From JAKLFA01 sp964450385 (lineage in GTDB: Bacteria; Omnitrophota; Gorgyraeia; Zapsychrales; JANLHA01): a stretch of DNA of 12,461 nucleotides. The notes below the pieces were generated by a model that did no database searches, was not told the origin of the DNA, and saw only the letters and a list, made by a program, of their open reading frames with translations. The stretch lies in assembly GCA_964450385.1 (NCBI GenBank), contig CAYVEC010000036.1, positions 1 through 12,461 of the forward strand, written 5' to 3'. Positions 6,951 to 12,461 of this stretch are shown here, in pieces. Made by a program: the position numbers and the translations under genes. Each line of letters begins with the position of its first letter. The first letter of the stretch is position 1.

Positions 6951-8198
6951 ATGAAAATCCTTTTCATCACCAAAGAACTTCCATACCCCGTCAATTCCGG
7001 GGCGCGCATGCGTACCTGGCATTATATCCGGGGGCTTGCCCGGGCCGGGGAGACGCATGTGATCTGCGGCGGCACCCTTGAGGACAACCGGGAAGGCGCG
7101 GCCCAGCTTCGGGCGCTCGGAGTCGATCCGGTCTTTGTCCCGGTCCGGCCCGCTCCGGTGTGGCTCAACCGGCTCACCGGACTCGTGTCGCCCCTGCCGT
7201 ACGCAGTACTCCTGCGCCGGTCCGCGGCCCTGACCGAGGCGGTCCGATCGATCGCCCGTTCCGCGCGGCCTGACCTGGTGGTCTGTGACGGGATTCATCT
7301 CGCGCCGAACATCCCGGAAGACCTCACCTGCCCCACGATCCTCGATGAACACAATGTCGAATCCGTGATCATCGGCCGGTACGCGGCGACCGAACGGAAC
7401 CCGGCGGCCCGGCTCTACGCCTGGCTCGAATGGTTTAAATTCTGCCGGCTCGAGGAGCGGCTCTGGCCGCGCTTCACCACGGTCCATGTGTGTTCGGCCG
7501 TGGACCAGCGGATGGTCGAGACGCGGAGCCGTCATCCGGATGTGGTCGTGATCCCGAACGGTGTGAGTGCGGCCGAGGCGGATCAGGCCCTGGCCCGCCA
7601 TCCGAGGCCTGCCGCGGGCACGGATCGTCCGCGGCCCTGGCGCGTCACCTACAGCGGGCTCATGGGCTGGCGGCCGAATGATGACGCGGCCCTCTATTTT
7701 TGCCGGGAGATCTGGCCGCTTGTCGCGCGCGGCGCCGGCAACCGCCTTCTTCAATGCTATATCGTGGGCCGGGGGCCATCACGAGAGGTCCAACGCCTCA
7801 CTGAAGCGGACCCGCGGATCACGGTCACCGGCGAGGTGGCGGATGTGGCGCCCTACATCATCGCAAGCGACGCCGTCGTTGTCCCGCTCCGGATCGGGAG
7901 CGGTACACGGCTCAAGATCCTCGAGGCCATGGCCCTTGGGGTCCCTGTCGTTTCGACCTCGGTCGGCTGTGAAGGCCTCGACGTCACCCACGACAACAAT
8001 ATCCTGATCGCGGACACCCCCGAGGCCTTTGCCGCCGCCGTGGGGCGGCTCAGGGACAACGCGGATCTGGGCGCGCGGCTCGCCGCGAACGGCCGGGCCC
8101 TGATCGAGCGTCAGTATGACTGGCCGCTCATCGAGGCCATGATTCAGGGCGAGGCCTTGGGTTTTGCGCGGGCGTCAGACAGGGGGGAAGGACGATGA
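6951..8198 (+). CDS. GT4 family glycosyltransferase, similar to PEP-CTERM/EpsH-associated sugar transferases
   Basis: A 415-residue GT-B glycosyltransferase. The opening MKILFITKELPYPVNSGARMRTWHYI is typical of the sugar transferases associated with exopolysaccharide (PEP-CTERM/EpsH) systems, in which PYP..SG.R.R is conserved. IPNG is at 201-204. VTYSGLMGWRPNDDAALYF and YIVGRGPS form the donor domain, and GSGTRLKILEAMALGVPVVST (E325) closes the active site. The first acid of the E-x7-E motif is replaced by S317, which I recall as normal for this GSGTRLK subgroup. It likely adds one sugar in assembly of an exported polysaccharide. The start is ATG 6951; upstream GTG and ATG triplets at 6943 and 6946 quickly meet a stop. 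A repeat copy lies directly in front, and the stop overlaps the next start (ATGA, 8195-8198), so it is coupled to the GT2 gene. Confidence 0.9.
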   Translation: MKILFITKELPYPVNSGARMRTWHYIRGLARAGETHVICGGTLEDNREGAAQLRALGVDPVFVPVRPAPVWLNRLTGLVSPLPYAVLLRRSAALTEAVRSIARSARPDLVVCDGIHLAPNIPEDLTCPTILDEHNVESVIIGRYAATERNPAARLYAWLEWFKFCRLEERLWPRFTTVHVCSAVDQRMVETRSRHPDVVVIPNGVSAAEADQALARHPRPAAGTDRPRPWRVTYSGLMGWRPNDDAALYFCREIWPLVARGAGNRLLQCYIVGRGPSREVQRLTEADPRITVTGEVADVAPYIIASDAVVVPLRIGSGTRLKILEAMALGVPVVSTSVGCEGLDVTHDNNILIADTPEAFAAAVGRLRDNADLGARLAANGRALIERQYDWPLIEAMIQGEALGFARASDRGEGR

Positions 8199-9346
8199 CG
8201 TTTCTCTTTTGGCTCAGCCTGAGCCTCCTCATCTACACGTATATCGGGTATCCCGTTCTGATTTTTTTCCTCGGGCGCGTCGTGCCGCGCTACGTCGACA
8301 AAGGCGAGATCGAGCCCGCGGTGTCGGTCATTATCTCGGCATGGAATGAGGAGGCGGTGATCGCCCGCCGGATCAAGAACCTGCTGTCGATCGTGGATTA
8401 TCCGGCGGATAAAATCGAGATCCTCGTGGGTTCAGACGGAAGCGACGACGGAACAGTCGCGGCCCTCCGGGCGTTCACGGACCCCAGGCTGCGGGTCTTT
8501 GCCTTTGAGACCCGGCGAGGCAAGATGGCGGTGCTCAATGACCTCGTGCCGCACGCCGCCGGAGAGATCCTGATCTTTGCCGACTGTCGGCAGACGTTCG
8601 CGATCAACGCGGTCCGGAAGCTCGTGGCGAATTTCCATGATCCCGAGGTCGGGTGCGTGAGCGGTGAGCTCTTGTTTAATCAGAAAGGGTCGGGCACGTC
8701 GAAGGGCGTCAACCTCTACTGGGATTATGAAAAATTCATCCGCCAGCACGAGAGCCTGTTCCACTCGATGGCCGGGGCGACGGGCGCTATCTACGCGCTC
8801 CGGCGGGAGCTGTTCTCGCCGATCCCGGCGGACCTTGTGCTCGACGACATGTACGTGCCGCTCCGGGCGGTACTCGCCGGGTACCGGACGGTGTTCGAGC
8901 GGCGGGCCCACGCCTTTGATGAAGTTGCTGACAACCCCGGCGAAGAGTCGCGGCGCAAGGCGCGGACGCTTTACGGCAATTATCAAATCTTCTGGCGCAT
9001 GCCGGAACTCTTTGTCCCGTGGGTGAGCCCCGTGGCGTTCCAGCTGTTCTCCCATAAATTCCTGAGGGTGGCGGCGCCGTTCTTTTTGGCGGCGATCTTC
9101 GTGAGCAATCTGGTCCTGGCCGCGGCGAGCGGATTTTTCCTCATGATGTTCCTGACCCAGATCCTGTTTTACACGCTCGCCTGCCTCGGCAGCCTCTGCC
9201 ACGGGGCCAAGCACGGGCCGCTCAAGATCCTCAAGAACCTTGGGTTTGTGCCGTACGCGTTTTGCCTGCTGAATTTTTCTGCCCTGTGGGGGTTTATGCG
9301 CTTTGTCGGCCGCCGCCAGCGCGTGACCTGGCAAAAGGCGAAATAA
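8195..9346 (+). CDS. Membrane-bound GT2 family glycosyltransferase
   Basis: A 383-residue GT-A glycosyltransferase with one N-terminal helix (residues 3-26) and two or three C-terminal helices (from about 285 onward), the layout of BcsA- or IcaA-like polysaccharide glycosyltransferases. The core shows VSVIISAWNEE (43-53), the nucleotide-binding Asp in GSDGSDDGT (D81), and FADCRQTF in the D-x-D position (D130; the third residue is R132 rather than Asp or Asn). GATGAIYALRRELF and LDDMYVPLR (D217-D218, candidate catalytic base) follow. Where cellulose synthases carry QxxRW, it has RRKARTLYGNYQIFW, as do many non-cellulose GT2 members of this type. It probably extends a glycan at the membrane. 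The start overlaps the previous stop, with a purine tract GGGGGGAAGGA (8182-8192) as ribosome binding site. Confidence 0.9.
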   Translation: MTFLFWLSLSLLIYTYIGYPVLIFFLGRVVPRYVDKGEIEPAVSVIISAWNEEAVIARRIKNLLSIVDYPADKIEILVGSDGSDDGTVAALRAFTDPRLRVFAFETRRGKMAVLNDLVPHAAGEILIFADCRQTFAINAVRKLVANFHDPEVGCVSGELLFNQKGSGTSKGVNLYWDYEKFIRQHESLFHSMAGATGAIYALRRELFSPIPADLVLDDMYVPLRAVLAGYRTVFERRAHAFDEVADNPGEESRRKARTLYGNYQIFWRMPELFVPWVSPVAFQLFSHKFLRVAAPFFLAAIFVSNLVLAAASGFFLMMFLTQILFYTLACLGSLCHGAKHGPLKILKNLGFVPYAFCLLNFSALWGFMRFVGRRQRVTWQKAK

Positions 9347-9347
9347 C

Positions 9348-9416
9348 GGTGCCTGTCACTCTTATTGTTAACTTCAGTGCCTGTCACTCTTATTGTTAAC
9401 TTCGGTGCCTGTCACC
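9348..9416 (+). repeat. Tandem REP array upstream of the transposase
   Basis: Two full 28-base units (9348-9375 and 9376-9403) differ only in their first base (G or A). Each consists of the core GGTGCCTGTCAC and the linker TCTTATTGTTAACTTC. A third core with one more C (9404-9416) ends the array and lacks the linker. The array begins two bases after the stop codon of the GT2 gene. All three cores point the same way. Such head-to-tail palindromic units next to a Y1 transposase are typical of REP/RAYT systems. Confidence 0.92.
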
Positions 9417-9427
9417 GATTATTTCTC

Positions 9428-9455
9428 TTGCGCCGACCCGCAGCAGGTCTATAAT
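9428..9455 (+). promoter_or_regulatory. Probable sigma-70-type promoter of the transposase gene
   Basis: A perfect -10 box TATAAT (9450-9455) is preceded at 16 bases by TTGCGC (9428-9433), a half match to the -35 consensus. Transcription would begin near 9462, leaving a leader of about 47 bases before the ATG at 9509. It lies just after the repeat array, in sequence otherwise without features. Confidence 0.6.
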
Positions 9456-9508
9456 ATTTTCATCCTTCCCCAGTTTATTCTTCAACACATCCCCACGGAG
9501 ACAAGGCT

Positions 9509-10030
9509 ATGCCACGGCACGCACGACTCGTGATCCCGGGGGAACTGTTCCACATCACACAGCGCGGTAACTACGGTCAGGACATCTTCAGCCACAACAA
9601 CGACAAGGTCCAATACCTCAAATACTTTGAAGAATACCGCAGTCAGTACGGGCTCGACGTGTTCGCCTTTTGCCTGATGAACAATCATGTGCATTTCATT
9701 GTGCGGCCGCGCACCGAAACGTCGATGGCCGAGACGATCGGTCGGGCGCACCAGAAATATTCCCGGTATTATCACGCCCGATGGGAGCGGCGGGGGCATC
9801 TCTGGCAGCAGCGGTATTTCTCAGGGCTCCTGGAGGGGAACCACATCGCAGGGGCGATCCGGTATGTGGAACGGAATCCGGTGCGCGCGGGGATCGTGCG
9901 GTTCGCATGGGAATACAACTTTTCGAGTGCCCGGGCCCACTTGGGGACACGGTACCGGCTAATCACCCTGGCCGATGTCACGGAGTATATCGAGACCGAG
10001 GGGTGGAGGGACTTCTTGACGGAAGAATAA
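9509..10030 (+). CDS. REP-associated tyrosine transposase (Y1/HUH, IS200-like TnpA_REP)
   Basis: A 173-residue single-strand transposase of the Y1 HUH class. The N-terminus MPRHARLVIPGELFHITQRG is the standard RAYT opening. The metal-binding pair lies in CLMNNHVHFIV (H60 and H62). The central YSRYYHARWERRGHLWQQRYFSGLL and the C-terminal AIRYVERNPVRAGIV are the other family hallmarks. The catalytic tyrosine is probably Y103 or Y119, which I cannot decide from one sequence. Length and motifs are complete, so the enzyme may be active. It nicks and rejoins DNA at REP hairpins. GGAG at 9497-9500 and AAGG at 9503-9506 precede the ATG. It has its own promoter and is flanked on both sides by copies of one repeat, which are likely its substrates. 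Absence of IS200-type ends and of a partner tnpB fits a RAYT rather than an insertion sequence. Confidence 0.93.
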   Translation: MPRHARLVIPGELFHITQRGNYGQDIFSHNNDKVQYLKYFEEYRSQYGLDVFAFCLMNNHVHFIVRPRTETSMAETIGRAHQKYSRYYHARWERRGHLWQQRYFSGLLEGNHIAGAIRYVERNPVRAGIVRFAWEYNFSSARAHLGTRYRLITLADVTEYIETEGWRDFLTEE

Positions 10031-10031
10031 A

Positions 10032-10081
10032 CGGTGCCTGTCACTCTTATTGTTAACTTCGTGGCAGGCACCGGGTTTTTT
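10032..10081 (+). terminator. Hairpin built from inverted REP cores followed by a T run
   Basis: The core with the 16-base linker (10033-10060) is identical to the first unit of the upstream array. An inverted core follows at once (10061-10072). Bases 10032-10044 pair with 10061-10073 to give 13 pairs, one of them a T-G wobble, with the 16-base linker as loop. Two G and six T (10076-10081) follow, so the structure should work as a Rho-independent terminator for the transposase gene, whose stop codon is at 10028-10030. Confidence 0.8.
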
Positions 10082-10082
10082 A

Positions 10083-10091
10083 TGGTATACT
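10083..10091 (+). promoter_or_regulatory. Extended -10 promoter giving a probably leaderless mRNA
   Basis: TGGTATACT contains the TGn extension (10083-10085) and a -10 box TATACT (10086-10091). No good -35 box is seen; the expected place is occupied by the inverted REP core. The normal start point, seven bases after the box, is 10098, the A of the ATG of the next gene. There is no ribosome binding site between them. This fits leaderless transcription and translation. Confidence 0.55.
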
Positions 10092-10097
10092 TACGTT

Positions 10098-12461
10098 ATG
10101 TTTTTTTATAAGAAATCAGTCATAACTCGCGGCCTGCTCAGCGTCATTCTCGCGGTGTTTATATTTACATCGACTGGGGTGGCTGCGTCACCGCTTGCCG
10201 GAATCAATCCGCCAGGGAATCTTCTCACGCTGTCCGCACCGGTTCAGGGACCATGCCTTCTTGGGCTCCGTGTTCACCCAGATGATCCGCTCCACTTTAC
10301 ATTTATCCTTGGACAAGGAGAGACCGCGCTTGAGCCAGAACGTCTAAACGAGGTGTTCAACCGATCAATCCGGTATTTCTTGGCCGGCGTCGCCATCCCT
10401 GAGCAAGACCTCTGGGTCAATCTCTCGCCTCAAGAACAAGACCGGGTCATCCCCGAGACACTGGGCCGCACCCAGGCCGGCCAGGACATGCTCCGGCAGG
10501 ACCACCTTCTCAAACAGCTCAGCGCCTCGCTCACCTATCCGGAAACCGACGCTGGCAAGACCTTTTGGGACCGCCTCCACGCCCTCGCCCGAGACCATGA
10601 GGGGACGACCCCGATCCCTGAGGAAACCTTCAGCCGGGTCTGGATCGTTCCCGACTATTCACGCGTGCTCGAAACCGAGACCGAGGCCGTGATCTCCGAG
10701 GCCCGGCTCCGGGTCATGCTCGAATCCGATTATCACAAATGGAAACACCCCGAGGCTTCCCCGGACGCGGGGACCACGGACGCAGCGGCTCAGGAGATCA
10801 TGCGCGAAACGATCCTGCCGCTCCTCGAGAAAGAGATCAATACCGGCACTCATTTTCAGCCCCTGCGCGAAATCTATCATGCGCTCATCCTCGCGAGCTG
10901 GTTTAAGGACCGGCTCCAGACCACGGCCGTGGCCCAGGTCTATGCCGACCGCGAACACATTAACGGTATCGATGAAGATCCCGCAGTCATCCCGCAAATC
11001 TACAACCAATATCTCGAAACCTTCCGGGTCGGCGCCTATCATTACATCCGCGAGGACGCGGATCCCCTGACCGGCGACGTTGTGCCGCGTCGCTATTTTT
11101 CAGGGGGGGAGCGCTTCAATATACACGAGACCCTTACGCATGGACCGCTCACGCCCGAGGCCAAAAAAAAGATCACCGAACCCCAAAACCCGGTAAGCGG
11201 CGAGGTGAGGCTCCGGCCCGTGACCGGGCCCGATACCGGCCGCGACTCGGCAATGATCACCGTCGAGACCGCCAAAGACCCGGTCTTCGGCCAGGCGGTC
11301 GCGCTTCGGCTCCAGCGCAATGATTTTGACCCAAGCCGCGCCCAGGTCATGTCGCGGCTCATGGCCCTAGACTATCTCAGCCAGATGCTCGATGAGCTGA
11401 ACGAAAAAGATACCCGATGGAAGACGCTCCTCCAGAACCTCTTGAGCTATCATCCTCAAAAAACACGGGCCCGCGACCGAATCCGCGCCCTGATCCAGAC
11501 CTTGTATGACGAATGCATGATCCTTCAGACCTTTAAAGGCCAGGGATTTGCGGATGAGTTTTTTGCACGTTTCGCCCCAGGCTCACATCTGCGCGGGCTC
11601 TATGACACGATGCGCGGGCTCCCATCCGGGCCTCAAAAAACCGAGATCGAGACCACCCTGCGCGAGATCATCGCCCGGCCCGCCGGGATCCGGCATTTCT
11701 CGACCCTGATCTCAGATGATGACGCCCGATGGCTCAAAAGCCACCCGTTTGAGGGAACGGATGTCACCCTCTACAGCCTCCTGATGTCGGTCATTGAACA
11801 CCCCGAAACCCTGCCGCGTCTTCCAGGCATCCCGGACTGGCGCTTCATTGACAGCCTTACGAAGCAGCGGTCAAAATTCGAACAGACCTACACTTTTATC
11901 ATGTCACAGCTCCAACAAACCGGCCAGGCCTCCGATATCCTGAGCAGCTATGTGGCCCTTTTAAGCGAGAGCAAAGACACAGCCCTTCGAGGGCACCTCA
12001 CTCGGCGAAAAAGTGAACTTCCGGCCGATCCCATTACGGAACAGGCCGCAGCCTATGCACGGGACTTCACCCGACTCTACGCGGTCGTGACCATGCCGGC
12101 GTATCGTTCTGCGCTCCCATCACCACAACAAAACGACCTTGATACCGACCCTGACCAATATATCCGAGACCACCGAACCGAGATCCAGGCCTACCGCAAT
12201 GAGCATCTCGAGGCCGTCCGTGCTCATGAGACCGCCCAGACCGAGACGTTCGAAACATATCAATCAAACAAACAGATCGAAGCCGAAGAGGCCCTCTACC
12301 TACAATTCTCGGTCAGCGGCTACATGACCGCGGTCATGGATGGTATCCGAGCCAATATCGACCAGCTCAGGGGCATGGACCCGGATGGAACAAATCCCTT
12401 TATGGCCAAGGCCATTGACTCCTTCAACGACGTCCATGAAATATGGGTGACGATCTTCCGG
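10098..12461 (+). CDS. Large secreted protein of unknown function, Omnitrophota-type (3' end outside window)
   Basis: Reading every codon from the ATG at 10098 gives 788 codons without a stop, and the frame is still open at the last base. The N-terminus is a clear signal peptide: FFYKK, a hydrophobic core (about residues 12-24) and a likely cut in GVAA/SP near residue 30, which supports this start. Blocks that I recall from many large Omnitrophota proteins are LWVNLSPQEQDR (105-116), VWIVPD (181-186), FQPLREIYHALILASWFK (253-270) and QYLETFRVGAYHYIREDAD followed by PRRYFSGG (304-337). The remaining ~450 residues are mostly charged and helical, with EIQAYRNEHLEAVRAHETAQ-like heptad-prone stretches near the end. 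I know no enzymatic motif in it. It has its own extended -10 promoter, so it is probably not part of the glycan operon. Position in the envelope is inferred from the signal peptide only. Confidence 0.85.
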   Translation, partial: MFFYKKSVITRGLLSVILAVFIFTSTGVAASPLAGINPPGNLLTLSAPVQGPCLLGLRVHPDDPLHFTFILGQGETALEPERLNEVFNRSIRYFLAGVAIPEQDLWVNLSPQEQDRVIPETLGRTQAGQDMLRQDHLLKQLSASLTYPETDAGKTFWDRLHALARDHEGTTPIPEETFSRVWIVPDYSRVLETETEAVISEARLRVMLESDYHKWKHPEASPDAGTTDAAAQEIMRETILPLLEKEINTGTHFQPLREIYHALILASWFKDRLQTTAVAQVYADREHINGIDEDPAVIPQIYNQYLETFRVGAYHYIREDADPLTGDVVPRRYFSGGERFNIHETLTHGPLTPEAKKKITEPQNPVSGEVRLRPVTGPDTGRDSAMITVETAKDPVFGQAVALRLQRNDFDPSRAQVMSRLMALDYLSQMLDELNEKDTRWKTLLQNLLSYHPQKTRARDRIRALIQTLYDECMILQTFKGQGFADEFFARFAPGSHLRGLYDTMRGLPSGPQKTEIETTLREIIARPAGIRHFSTLISDDDARWLKSHPFEGTDVTLYSLLMSVIEHPETLPRLPGIPDWRFIDSLTKQRSKFEQTYTFIMSQLQQTGQASDILSSYVALLSESKDTALRGHLTRRKSELPADPITEQAAAYARDFTRLYAVVTMPAYRSALPSPQQNDLDTDPDQYIRDHRTEIQAYRNEHLEAVRAHETAQTETFETYQSNKQIEAEEALYLQFSVSGYMTAVMDGIRANIDQLRGMDPDGTNPFMAKAIDSFNDVHEIWVTIFR

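Larger units (their letters stand above)
9348..10073 (+). mobile_element. REP-associated tyrosine transposase (RAYT) unit with flanking repeats
   Basis: The unit consists of the upstream tandem repeats, a promoter, the Y1 transposase gene and the downstream inverted repeat pair. The core and its 16-base linker are identical on both sides of the gene, while the sequences between are unique. This matches the known arrangement in which a single-copy RAYT gene is bounded by the REP sequences it recognises. RAYT genes are usually domesticated and rarely move as a whole, so the limits given here are those of the repeats and not proven transposon ends. No target duplication is expected for this class. 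Confidence 0.8.

Noticed and set aside
6837..7754. Long open frame on the - strand (305 codons) antisense to the ferritin-like and GT4 genes
   Set aside because: It is rich in Arg, Gly, Pro and Asp in the way of a G+C-rich shadow frame, shows no family motif, and lies opposite two well-supported genes.
8432..9334. Long open frame on the - strand (300 codons) antisense to the GT2 gene
   Set aside because: The translation is low in hydrophobic blocks and full of Arg, His, Glu and Pro; it is explained by the codon bias of the GT2 gene on the other strand.
9348..9416. Possible start of a CRISPR array (regular 28-base periodicity)
   Set aside because: The units are directly adjacent with no unique spacers, and the interval between cores is itself identical, so this is a tandem REP array.
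10365..11362. Several short open frames on the - strand and one on the + strand within the right-hand gene
   Set aside because: All lie within the continuous 788-codon frame that has a signal peptide and recognisable blocks; they are shadows of it.

Overview
The window reads as part of a bacterial chromosome that makes and handles a cell-surface or exported polysaccharide. Every gene I accept is on the + strand, and several are joined by ATGA stop/start overlaps. The most taxon-specific clue is the secreted protein that begins at 10098. Its blocks LWVNLSP, VWIVPD and PRRYFSGG resemble large secreted proteins I remember from Omnitrophota (candidate phylum OP3) genomes. The phylum call therefore rests on memory and is provisional.

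Left part (1-6175): the C-terminal end of an acyltransferase-3-like membrane protein, a GT4-type glycosyltransferase, a secreted 901-residue GH123/DUF4091-like protein, a second GT4 glycosyltransferase, and a short acyltransferase-3 protein with an intact R-x10-H motif. The first two genes are clearly richer in A+T than the rest, which suggests a mosaic cluster. Middle part (6214-9346): a ferritin-like, rubrerythrin-type protein with one C-terminal membrane anchor, then a third GT4 enzyme overlapping by four bases with a membrane-bound GT2 glycosyltransferase.

Right part: between 9347 and 10073 lies a REP-associated transposase unit. A 173-residue Y1/HUH transposase (RAYT type) has its own probable promoter and is flanked by copies of a short GTGCCTGTCAC repeat. 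Three copies lie in tandem upstream. Downstream is an inverted pair that forms a 13-bp hairpin followed by six T. Two more copies of the repeat core lie away from the transposase: one directly before the GT4 gene at 6951, one inside the GH123-like gene at 2730. Immediately after the hairpin an extended -10 box sits so that transcription should begin on the A of the next ATG. This opens a 788-codon frame (10098-12461) with a clear signal peptide, which runs off the right edge.

How the genes may work together (inference): three GT4 enzymes and one GT2 enzyme assemble a glycan, one or two acyltransferases decorate it, and the secreted GH123-like protein trims or binds it outside the cytoplasmic membrane. 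The role of the ferritin-like protein in this set is not obvious. No polymerase, flippase or priming transferase is visible, so the cluster probably extends to the left. No RNA gene, CRISPR array or replication origin was seen.
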